A stretch of 52,533 nt of DNA, from positions 1 through 52,533 of the forward strand of contig LRMT01000232.1 in the NCBI GenBank assembly GCA_001725945.1, given 5' to 3'. The position numbers and the translations under genes were made by a program. The notes beneath the pieces were generated by a model. That model was not told the DNA's origin. It ran no database searches and worked only from the letters and a program-made list of their open reading frames with translations. This document shows, one piece after another, positions 44,820 to 52,533 of the stretch. Each line of letters starts with the position of its first letter. Position 1 is the first letter of the stretch. The stretch is from Cupriavidus sp. UYMMa02A. Lineage in GTDB: Bacteria > Pseudomonadota > Gammaproteobacteria > Burkholderiales > Burkholderiaceae.

Positions 44820-45479
44820 TCAGTCCTCCTTCAGCTTCTCGAGGTGACGGATGTCCAGGCTGTCGAACTGTTCACGGATCTGGAACATGAACACGCCCAG
44901 GATCAGCACGCCGATCAGGACGTCCAGCGCTATGCCGAGCTCGACCACCATCGGCATGCCATAAGTTGCGGCGGTGGCAGCAAAGAAGAGGCCGTTCTCC
45001 ATCGCGAGGAAACCGATAACCTGTGGCACCGCCTTGGAGCGCGTGATCATCATCAGAAAGGACAACAGCACGCAGGCCAGCGCAATGCCCAGCGTGCCGC
45101 TGGCCAGCTTTAGCGACAGCCGCGAGATCGGCATGGTGAGATTGAAGGCGAAGATCACCACCAGAATGCCAATCAGCATGGTGGTGGGAATGTTGATCAG
45201 CGTCTCGACGTCCCAACGGATCCGCAGACGATCGATAACGCGGTGCAGTAGGTAGGGGATGAGCAAGACCTTGAGTATCAGGGTCAGCCCGGCAGACAGG
45301 TAGAGATGGGGCTGGCCCGTCACGTAGCCGACGACTGCGGTGGCCAGCGCCAGCGTCGCCCCCTGCAGCGTGAACAAGTTGATCAGCGGCAGGATTCGTC
45401 GCTGCGAGATCATGGCGAAGGCGAGGATCAGCAGCACCGCGCCGAGCAGGTTGACGAACTGGGTGAGGAGCTCAGTCAT
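44820..45479 (-). CDS. HyfE-type membrane subunit (NuoK-like)
   Basis: Intact 219-residue membrane protein of the HyfE family, which combines NuoK-like helices with a longer N-terminal part (INLFTLQGATLALATAVVGY, and VIGFLAMENGLFFAATAATYG containing the membrane Glu conserved in NuoK). It lies between hyfC and hyfF, and its last codons contain the ribosome-binding site of hyfF. Confidence 0.9.
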   Translation of the reverse strand: MTELLTQFVNLLGAVLLILAFAMISQRRILPLINLFTLQGATLALATAVVGYVTGQPHLYLSAGLTLILKVLLIPYLLHRVIDRLRIRWDVETLINIPTTMLIGILVVIFAFNLTMPISRLSLKLASGTLGIALACVLLSFLMMITRSKAVPQVIGFLAMENGLFFAATAATYGMPMVVELGIALDVLIGVLILGVFMFQIREQFDSLDIRHLEKLKED

Positions 45480-45489
45480 TGCCGTGTAC

Positions 45490-46435
45490 TCAGCGGGCCA
45501 GCAGTAAGTGGACCAGCATGCCGATCACCGCCAGCAGAAAGGCGGTGGCCAGGAACTCGGGCGCGCGGAAGATGCGCATCTTGGCGCTCGTCGTCTCCAA
45601 TATCGCCAGCAGGACCCCACCCACAGCGAGTTTGAGCAGCAGCGCGGGCAGCGCAAGCAGCATGGCCAGTGGGGCGTGCGCTTCCGCAACGCCCCAGGGG
45701 AAAAAAAGCGCCAGGCCAATGCAGGAATAGGCGAACAGCTTCAGGCTGGCAGCCCATTCGAGGAGCGCCAGATGCCGGGCCGAGTACTCCAGGATTAGCG
45801 CCTCGTGGATCATCGTCAGTTCGAGGTGGGTGGCGGGATTGTCGACCGGTATGCGGGCGTTCTCGGCCAGCGATACCATGGTGAAAGCAACGCCGGCAAA
45901 CGCTAGGCCCGGGTAAATGGCCAGGTCCCGGTGGGCAATCGTTCCGACAATGGTGGTGAGCGAAGTCGACTTGGAGATCAGCGAGGCGGAGAACAGCACC
46001 ATCAGCAGTGCGGGTTCTGCCAGAAAACCGATCAGCATTTCTCGCCGCGCGCCAGCGTCCCGAAGGCGGTGCCGACGTCCATCGCCGCCAGCGAGATGAA
46101 GACCCGCGCCAGCGCGAACAGGCCGACCAGGGCGATTGCGTCGGCGGCCGGTGCCAGTGGCAGATCGGTGGATACGGTAGGGATGATCGAGCAAGCGAGC
46201 GCCATGCAGCCGAATACCACATAAGGCGTCGCGCGGAACAGCGGCGACGCATTGTCTGCGACCACCGATTCCTTATTGAATAGTTTGTGCAGCATTCGAT
46301 ACGGCTGCCAGAGGCTGGGCGCGACTTGTTCTGCAGCCAGGCCCGCCACTGATTGACCCAGCCGATCAGCAGCGGCGCCATCGCGATCGAGATCACGATC
46401 TCGAGTAGCTGTGACAGGGTCCCGCTCAGGTTCAT
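45490..46435 (-). CDS. HyfC-type membrane subunit (NuoH-like), two frameshifts
   Basis: NuoH/HycD family membrane subunit of about 315 residues that links hydrophilic and membrane arms. It has SLWQPYRMLHKLFNKESV, LAENARIPVDNPATHLELTM and HEALILEYSARHLALLEWA (conserved E and D loop residues of NuoH). The start at 46435 is seven bases after hyfB. Frame changes near 46330 and 46035 are each mended by a base. An alternative reading without correction is not credible. Confidence 0.8.
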
Positions 46436-46442
46436 GCAAGCC

Positions 46443-48457
46443 TCATCGCATCACCGCCAGCAGTGTGGCGGCCAGGGTCAGGAAGCTGTACAGCAAGTAC
46501 GCCGAAATGCGTCCCTGTTGCATCAGGCCGATCAACCGGGCCAGATACGACGCCAGGTCGATCACGGGAACATACAGCCAGCGCCAGAAGTGGTCCGTCA
46601 CCGTGACCCGGTAGTGCGGCTGTTCATCGAATGGCGTCGGCAAGTCACGGCGCATCAGGAAAAACGGCTCGAAGATCTGGCGGATCGGCTGACCGAAACC
46701 CTCTGCAGTGTCCTGCATGCGCGCAGTGCCCCATGGGAAGCCGCAAGCCCAGGGCGGGCTGCGGCGAAGCCGGCCATGATAGAAGCGGCGCACCAGCAGG
46801 TAGGCGAGCGCAAAACTGGCCAGAATGCCCAACAGGAAAATGACCGGCCCATAGCTGGCCTGAGCCAGGCCGTTCGGTGCAAGCAGCCAGCCACTGGCCG
46901 CAATGCGGACGCGAGCCCGCTCGCCACCAACTGCTGTGTCAACGGATCGATCAACTGGACAATTGGGTCGCAGCAGGCCAAGCGCGATACAGCCCAGCGC
47001 CAGCACAGCATGCCCCGCGCGCTCCCACCGGCCGGCATCGTGCGCATGGGGCAGTTTGGGCTCACGGGGCTGGCCGAGGAAGATCACGCCGAAGAACTTG
47101 ACCATGGTGTAGCCGGCCAGGGCCGCCACCAGCGCGATCAGCGCGGCGACCACCGGGATCAGCATGGTCAGTATCGGCTCCGGGAGACCGGGCGTGAACA
47201 GAAAACTTTGTAGCAGCAGCCACTCTGAGACGAAACCGCCAAGCGGAGGCAGTCCGGCGCTGGCCAGCACGCCCAGCAGAGTAAGCCAGCCCACCCATGG
47301 CATATAGCGAATCAATCCGCCTAGCTTGCCCAGACTTCTCTCGGCGTAGCATGCAGCACGCTCCCGGTTCCCAAAACAGCAGGCTTTGAAGAGGGCATGG
47401 CTGGCGACATGGTAGAGCGCGGCCGTCAGAGCCAATGCGGCCATCGGCTTCATGCCGTAGGCTGAAAACATTAGGGCCAGGCCCATGGCAACGAAGAGCA
47501 GACCCATGTTCTCGATCGACGAATAAGCCAGAAGTCGCTTCATGTCGGTCTGAACCGCTGCGAAGACCACGCCGAACAGCGCGGTGGCCAATCCAACGGC
47601 CAGCAGCAACCCGCCCCACCACCACAGACGCATCTGCAGTAGGTCGAAGGACAAACGCAAGAGGCCGTAGATCGCGGTGTTGAGCATGACGCCGCTCATC
47701 ATTGCCGATACCGGCGAGGGGGCTGCCGGATGCGCCTCCGGCAGCCAAACGTGCAGAGGGAGGACGCCGGCCTTGGCGCCGAACCCAAACAGGGCGAGTA
47801 GGAACCGACGGAGGCCCAGAACGGCGTCAACGCCTGGCTCGCATGTTGGCAAACGTATAGTCGCCAGTGTTGGCCTGCAGTACACCAAAGCACAGCAAGA
47901 TCGCGATCGCTCCGATGCGCGCCATCGTGATGTAGAGATAGCCGGCGCCGCGCACTTCGGCAATCCGGTGGTTCGCGGTCACTAGGAAAAACGACGACAG
48001 CGCCATCGTTTCCCACATCACCATGAACGAGTAGGCGTCGTCTGCCAGGATTACCCCGGCCATGCTGGCAAGAAACAGGTGATATTCAAGACAAAGCAGG
48101 CCCGGCGGCGTGCCTTCCCCTTTGCGGAAGTAGCCAGCGGCAAACGTCGAGATGCCTACCGTCGCCCCCCCATTACCATCAGGAAGTAGGCAGACAGACT
48201 GTCGAGCCGGACATGGAACGGCAGCGCGGGCAGGCCTATGGGCAGCACGGCAGCCTCAGGCGTGCCAAACACGGCGTGGAGCGCCAGGCCGAAGAGCACC
48301 AGCCTAACAACCCGCCGATTGGGAACAGTACGCGAGATACGAAGGCCAACTGATGCAGCGCCAGAATCCCTGCTACACCAACAAGCAGCCAGGCCCCAAC
48401 CACAACAAGCATCCAGTCAATATGGAGCCATTGCGTGAGAGGGGGCACGCTGCTCAT
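46443..48457 (-). CDS. HyfB-type membrane antiporter-like subunit, several frameshifts
   Basis: Large NuoL/HycC-like protein of about 670 residues. The N-terminal part (MSSVPPLTQWLHIDWMLVVV) and the middle AGVILADDAYSFMVMWETMA are followed, in the main frame, by KAGVLPLHVWLPEAHPAAPS (conserved Lys-His region) and RLLAYSSIENMGLLFVA. The C-terminal extension runs to HFWRWLYVPVIDLASYLARL. Frame breaks lie near 47850, 48170 and 48330. The ATG at 48457 overlaps the regulator stop in ATGA, so the two are coupled. With HyfF it forms the proton-translocating part. Confidence 0.8.
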
Positions 48458-48734
48458 GGATCAGGCTCCGCGACGCGTCGCCCGGCGTTGGCGGGATTCG
48501 TCGCTGCGCGCTGCGATGGAGCTTGCACCGGAGGTCTCTCATTGCCATCTGCTTCGGCTTTGTCCGTGTCCATGCCGCTGGGGATATACGTGACGCCGTG
48601 CTGGGCCAGGTAGTCGCGGATAAGACGCGTATCACCTGCGAGGCGGTCAGATCCTGCTGCGCGCAAAGGCGCTCGAAAGCAGCCTTCTTGTTGGGATCGA
48701 TGAGCAACGTAAGCCGAGCGGTCTTTTGCTCCAT
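48454..48734 (-). CDS. Ribbon-helix-helix regulator, copy 2, first gene of the hyf-type operon (one frameshift)
   Basis: About 93 residues beginning EQKTARLTLLIDPNKKAAFE, then RLCAQQDLTASQVI, and after a one-base shift near 48625, LIRDYLAQHGVTY, ending VAEPDP. The N-terminal half closely resembles copy 1 at 40924. Its stop overlaps the hyfB start (ATGA), so it leads the operon and is coupled to it. It probably autoregulates the complex. The C-terminal extension is not shared with copy 1. Confidence 0.7.
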
Positions 48735-48758
48735 TGGAGTCCCAAGATGGCAATACGA

Positions 48759-48773
48759 TGATTACATGAATCA
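48759..48773 (-). promoter_or_regulatory. Dyad upstream of the regulator-hyf operon
   Basis: TGATT-ACATG-AATCA forms a perfect five-base dyad 25 bases before the start at 48734, in an AT-rich patch. The core TGAT...ATCA recalls the dyad before copy 1, so it may be the shared operator of these regulators. Confidence 0.4.
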
Positions 48774-48924
48774 CATCATAGATGATCACCATGCGAATCC
48801 AAAGGCCCGGCGCTACCTTCCTTGCCCCCCCGATTGGTGCTAGTTCCGACCGACGCTCGTTGCCACCTATGGGTTGCGGCGCTCAAATTTCATGGCACAT
48901 TCTCCTGAAGCCGGCGTCAGGTGG

Positions 48925-49200
48925 CCAAGCGCAGCTCGATCGCGAAGACGATGCCAAAAACGGTGGTAGGGGCGGTTGGCCAGGGCCGCAGCGTCCGTGA
49001 GCCGTCCCAGCGTTTCCCCGAAGGGCAAATAGCGGTGGAACGGCCGCTGCGCCTGTGGGGCAAGGCCGACGTCGATGCGCGGCTGGCCCATGCGACTGCC
49101 GAAGCCGGCGACCTTGCCGTGACGGATGCCCGGCACGAATCGACGCGTCAGATCCTGGCCCTGTGGTTCGCTGTGATGCGTGCGGGCCAGGCTCGCCTGG
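48925..49200 (+). pseudogene. TolC/CzcC-family outer-membrane efflux protein fragment
   Basis: The plus strand reads SQRFPEGQIAVERPLRLWGK and ADVDARLAHATAEAGDLAVT, then ARHESTRQILALWFAVMRAG, resembling the N-terminal helical repeat of outer-membrane efflux proteins of the TolC/CzcC group. Both ends are missing. A remnant, recognised with moderate certainty. Confidence 0.45.
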
Positions 49201-49487
49201 CCCCGCAGGATACGCCCGGGCAGACTACGGCCTCGCACGCAGGACAACTTTTACGTCGAGTTACCGGACAACTTTACGTTAGAGGGCTGCCACGCGTAAC
49301 GAAAGAAGGAAAGTGCTATAAGAGGCATAAAGACGCAGTATATTCTTTATGTTAAATTGCATCAGCCGCCGGCGGGCGCATCGCCCAAGAACCTGCAGCG
49401 TGCAGACCTGAATAAATCCTAATACACGATTATTCGCTGCCAAGAACTCCACGGCTGATTCAGGCGAAGGCGTAAATCGCAAGACCG

Positions 49488-49763
49488 GTGCACAACGCGA
49501 TCAAGGACGTTTTCAACCGGGCCGCCGACTGGACAGAAGCCAAAGGCGGTGAATACGTATGGCACGCCTCACCCATCCGCGAAGCTTCCGCGGACTGGCT
49601 TCGACATACCGCTGCCTCTCATATGCTCGACAGCAAGATGGACCTGCGCACCGTGCGCGATAATCTTGGCCACGATTCCATCAACACCACAAGCCAATAT
49701 GCGCACGAAGAAGATCGCCGCCACGATGAAACCACGCAGAACCATCGCATGAATTGGGGCTAA
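49488..49763 (+). pseudogene. Tyrosine integrase, C-terminal remnant
   Basis: About 91 codons with the full catalytic end of a tyrosine recombinase: the HxxR box in WLRHTAASHMLDSKMDLRTV, then LGHDSINTTSQYAHEEDRR with the nucleophile Tyr. It begins at GTG 49488 without the N-terminal DNA-binding domain, and the upstream DNA has no matching coding sequence. It is therefore probably a truncated integrase. It differs from the fragment near 33100. Confidence 0.7.
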
Positions 49764-50257
49764 GACCAGCACGTGGGAGCTATTGATCTACGCCCGGGAC
49801 GGTCACATCAGAGAACGCATTACCTTCGGCGCGACCAGTGTGAATCAAGGTGAGGAAAGCTCTAAAAATGTCCGCGCCGCTCTCCAGAAAATAGCCGGGA
49901 CACGACGCGAACCACATTCTTGGTCGCTCTTCGGACAGTTCTGTCCGAAGGCCACGCGAACGGGTGAAGTGCTGTCCAAATACATAGCTGTTGAGCTGGC
50001 GTGGAAAATGATGGCCTCGCCACCAACTCGGACGTCTTGGACGCTTCACAGCAAGTACACGACGGCCATCATCTCGTCATTCCTTCGCACCAAGATAGCT
50101 GCATCGTCGCATCAGGTGAAAAGTCAAAGTTCGAGAAGCTCAAATTGGATACTCGAACTTCCCGATGTAGACTCCTCGTCTTGCACTGACCTTTCCGAAT
50201 AAAACAACGTCGCCTATATTGATGCAGTCGCTTGACCAAAGGGTCAGCCGACTATCG
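49764..50257. other. Gene-poor stretch
   Basis: An open frame at 49783-50202 has no natural protein character and no recognised motif. I see nothing else supported here. Confidence 0.4.
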
Positions 50258-50269
50258 TGGAGGTGCGCG

Positions 50270-50683
50270 ATGGATACAGCAAAAGCGAAAGTGGGTTGTG
50301 TCGTTCCGGGTGCAGCCAGCTATATCTCTCAGCAAGGGTCTGTATATTCGCCCGGAATCAGCAAGGAGACGGTGGGCTGCGAAACGCTGTTTCTCGGCGT
50401 GGTGACCATCCCGCCGGGTCAAAGAACCAGGGCCCATTTGCACGAACGCCACGATTCTGCGCATTACATGCTCAGTGGCGACGAAGTCGAGTTCTACACT
50501 GGCGACGAACTTGAAGACCGGCAAGTGGCTCATTCCGGCGACTACATATTTACGCCTGCCGGCGTCCCCCATGTTGCCGTCAATCGTGGACTGACGCCTG
50601 CCGTCTTCGTTACCGCACGCAATGAACCCACGGCCCAGGAAAGCGTTGTCATGCGACCGGAACTCGATGCGAAAGTCCCTTGA
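50270..50683 (+). CDS. Cupin-domain protein
   Basis: Intact 137-residue cytoplasmic cupin. It has metal-binding motif 1 around HLHERHDSAHYMLSGDEVEF and motif 2 in GDYIFTPAGVPHVAVN. The ATG at 50270 follows GGAGG. It stands alone in gene-poor DNA, so its role is not indicated. It may bind a small molecule or catalyse an isomerisation or oxygenation. Confidence 0.75.
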   Translation: MDTAKAKVGCVVPGAASYISQQGSVYSPGISKETVGCETLFLGVVTIPPGQRTRAHLHERHDSAHYMLSGDEVEFYTGDELEDRQVAHSGDYIFTPAGVPHVAVNRGLTPAVFVTARNEPTAQESVVMRPELDAKVP

Positions 50684-50939
50684 GCCGAATGCGAAAGGAA
50701 AGCGCTCAAGGCATTGGTGCTGTAGCTCCCCGCTATCGAACAGCAGAAAGCGCCAGCTAAGCAAACAGGGTATCGCCCCTAAAGTGGCGGCTGACGCCGT
50801 ATCAAACGAATGGCGCGGCAACGTCAGTGTCCCCTATTCTAATTTTCTCCGTCGTATCTCTGGTTCCAATGGGACCAAAGTTGACACCTGTTAGTGTCCT
50901 TCTGGCCGCTTTATGGTGTTTTTTCACCAAAGTTAATGC
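50684..50939. other. Gene-poor spacer
   Basis: 256 bases with no credible coding sequence or RNA recognised. Remnant DNA begins after it. Confidence 0.4.
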
Positions 50940-51283
50940 CGCCCCCGGCTCCTGCCCAGTTGCATCATCTGTTCCTGGAAGATCGCAGCGTGCGGCCCAG
51001 CACTTTTTCGATCACCGCGTCATAGTAGGCCGGTGGCTTCTTCGTGCGGTGGAAAGCTTCACGCCGCTTCAGGTAGGGATGGACCATGCCGCCCTGGATC
51101 GGGCCCGGCCGCACGATGGCCACCTCCCCCACGAAGTCGTAATAACTTCGCGGCTGCAGGCGCGGCAGCATCGACTGCTGGACGCGTGATTCGATCTGGA
51201 ACACGCCGACGGTATCAGCGTGGCAGATCATCTCGTAAGTCTCCTTGTCTTCCTTCGGGATGTCTTCCATCCGCGCCGGCACC
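50940..51283 (-). pseudogene. Error-prone DNA polymerase (DnaE2-like) internal fragment
   Basis: The minus strand reads CHADTVGVFQIESRVQQSM, PRLQPRSYYDFVGEVAIVRPG and HPYLKRREAFHR, then VLGRTL and, in another frame, IFQEQMMQL. This is the palm-region segment of DNA polymerase III alpha-type DnaE2. About 110 residues survive, bounded on one side by a diaminopropionate ammonia-lyase fragment. A remnant. Confidence 0.7.
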
Positions 51284-51287
51284 TTGG

Positions 51288-51550
51288 CCGGGCAAGGGAT
51301 TCTCGTCCGGATAGATCACGCACTGGCAGCCGAAGCGCTGCGCGCCCCAGGCCACCGAGCGGCCGTGGTTGCCATCGGTCGCGCAGGTCACGGTGATGTC
51401 GCGCACCACGTCCGCGTAGCCGCCCGCGAGCAGATCGTCGACCGATACGTCGCAGATACCGAGTCGGGTGCCGATTTCGCGCACCAGCAGGCGGCTGACA
51501 GCGTACGCGCCCCCGAGTGCCTTGAAGCTGCCCAGCCCGAAGCGGCCGCC
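51288..51550 (-). pseudogene. Diaminopropionate ammonia-lyase fragment
   Basis: The minus strand reads FGLGSFKALGGAYAVSRLLV and VTCATDGNHGRSVAWGAQRF, including the PLP Lys in SFKALGG and the phosphate-binding TDGNHG. These are an internal portion of diaminopropionate ammonia-lyase (YgeX-type). Both ends are missing. It abuts the DnaE2 fragment on one side and the divergent hydrolase gene on the other. Confidence 0.7.
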
Positions 51551-51554
51551 TTCA

Positions 51555-52533
51555 TCCTCGACCTGCCCCGCCTGCTGCGCCGGATCGCCGCGCTCGGCGA
51601 AGTCGGCGCCATCGACGGCGGCGGCGTCTGCCGGCTCGCCCTGAGCGACGAGGATCGGGCCGGGCGCGATCTCGTCGTGTCGTGGATGCGCGAACTGGGC
51701 CTGTCGGTCAGCATCGACGGCATCGGCAACGTGGTCGGCGTGCGCGCCGGGCAGGAAGATCTGCCGCCGGTTATGACCGGATCACATATCGACACCGTGC
51801 GTACCGGCGGGCGCTACGACGGCAACCTCGGCGTGCTCGCCGGCCTGGAAGTGATGGCTGCCCTCGACGACGCGGGCATCGTCACGCGGCGTCCGCTCGC
51901 GGTAGCCTTCTTCACCAATGAGGAAGGCGCACGTTTCGCCCCCCGACATGATGGGCAGCCTAGTCTTCCAGGGAGATCTGCCGCTGCAGCAGGCCCTGGA
52001 CACGCGCGGCATCGACGGCACCACGGTCGGCGAGAACCTGTCCCGTATCGGCTACGCCGGCCCCGCGCCGGTGGCCTGCACCCGCGTGCACGCCTTTGTC
52101 GAACTGCACGTGGAACAGGGCCCGGTGCTGGAGCATGACGACATCACCATCGGTGCCGTCACCGGCGTGCAGGGCATCCACTGGAGCGAGTTCACCGTCG
52201 AAGGCACATCGAACCATGCCGCACGACGCCGATGCATCTGCGCCACGATGCCGGATTGGTCGCCGCTCGCGTCGCCTGCTTCGTGCGCGACCTGTCGCGC
52301 GAGCTGGGCGGCGCGCAGCTCGCCACGGTCGGCCAGGTGCAGTGCTTCCCGAACCTTGTCAACGTGATTCCCAACCGCGCGGTGTTCACGGTGGACCTGC
52401 GCAATACCGACGGCGCCGTGCTCGCCGACGCGGTGGCGCGCACGCTCGCCTACGCAGGCGAGATGGCGAAGGCCGAGGGCGTACGCCTGTCCCACCGCAC
52501 GCTGGCCGACTTCGCGCCGGTGGCGTCGACGGG
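51555..52533 (+). CDS. Zn-dependent amidohydrolase (allantoate/N-carbamoyl amino acid hydrolase type), N-terminus unclear, cut by window end, two frameshifts
   Basis: M20-family metallohydrolase: LPRLLRRIAALGEVGAIDGG, TGSHIDTVRTGGRYDGNLGV with metal-binding His and Asp, then FFTNEEGARF and VELHVEQGPVLE, followed by a dimerisation-domain piece (NHAARR, restored to NHAGTTPMHLRHDAG-type by a shift). Frame changes lie near 51945 and 52225. No start codon is seen before the lyase fragment, so the 5' end was lost or lies in the fusion. The 3' end is beyond the window. It would hydrolyse allantoate or N-carbamoyl amino acids. It was probably adjacent to the lyase gene originally. Confidence 0.75.

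Noticed and set aside
41285..48457. A functional hydrogenase-4/formate hydrogenlyase
   Set aside because: Both CxxC NiFe-binding pairs in the large subunit are absent, and no formate dehydrogenase or hydrogenase maturation genes are seen.
49783..50202. A 139-codon open frame
   Set aside because: No ribosome-binding site, Ser/Arg-rich sequence and no recognisable fold. Likely chance openness.
1..52533. CRISPR arrays, tRNA or rRNA genes
   Set aside because: No regularly spaced short repeats, no cloverleaf-like sequences with CCA-type ends and no rRNA-like conserved stretches were noticed on either strand.

Overview
The window looks like an accessory region of a beta-proteobacterial (Burkholderiales, Cupriavidus/Ralstonia-like) genome, probably a second replicon, megaplasmid or genomic island. 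This is inferred from the high GC content, the catabolic gene content, an AAHS transporter, a MocR regulator, a second vegetative-type sigma factor, a hydrogenase-4-like membrane complex, and the many transposase, integrase and toxin-antitoxin remnants. No rRNA, tRNA, CRISPR array or origin was seen.

Layout. (1) 24-13354, all on +: a tightly packed catabolic cluster, mostly with overlapping stop/start codons. It encodes a LigJ-like hydratase, Rieske oxygenase, zinc alcohol dehydrogenase, aldo/keto reductase, AMP-forming acyl-CoA ligase, SDR, LigB-type extradiol dioxygenase, RidA-family deaminase, three tandem RraA/LigK-like aldolases, a Gfo/Idh/MocA dehydrogenase and two more SDRs. The families of the protocatechuate 4,5-cleavage/gallate pathway (LigB, LigC, LigJ, LigK) are joined to a RidA protein, the family of 2-aminomuconate deaminase. 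My working hypothesis is meta-cleavage of an amino- or polyhydroxy-substituted aromatic acid. (2) 13.4-17.3 kb: a divergent aldehyde dehydrogenase/LysR pair bracketed by two diverged pRiA4b ORF-3 fragments, plus Tn3 transposase and ModE-like remnants. (3) 17.3-21.4 kb: two oppositely oriented HD-domain (cyanamide hydratase-like) paralogs enclosing MocR, periplasmic cupin and AhpD-like genes. (4) 21.4-24 kb: decayed fragments and a tyrosine-recombinase-like gene lacking recognisable catalytic residues. (5) 24.5-31.7 kb: a metallo-beta-lactamase-fold protein, a GlxA-type AraC regulator, an AAHS transporter, an amidase and a broken second GlxA regulator. (6) 32.2-35.8 kb: ParDE with a palindromic operator, TonB receptor and TonB remnants, intact ExbB/ExbD, and an ACT-domain remnant. 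(7) 35.9-40.8 kb, - strand: a second RpoD-like sigma factor with coupled small genes, then DUF1232, DUF1275, spermidine-synthase-like and HPr-like genes. (8) 40.9-48.8 kb: a six-subunit hyfBCEFGI-type complex whose large subunit has lost the NiFe-binding cysteines, preceded by a coupled ribbon-helix-helix gene and with a close paralog of that gene at the far end. (9) 48.9-52.5 kb: efflux, integrase, DnaE2 and diaminopropionate ammonia-lyase fragments, a cupin, and a frameshifted Zn-dependent amidohydrolase cut by the window edge.

More than twenty apparent frameshifts interrupt otherwise well-conserved genes, several at homopolymers. Many are probably sequencing or assembly indels rather than true decay, so broken genes are annotated as likely single genes with the approximate shift positions given. 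Other loci (13.4-14.0, 16.5-17.3, 21.4-22.6, 30.6-34.2 and 48.9-51.6 kb) are genuine-looking fragments joined to unrelated sequence.
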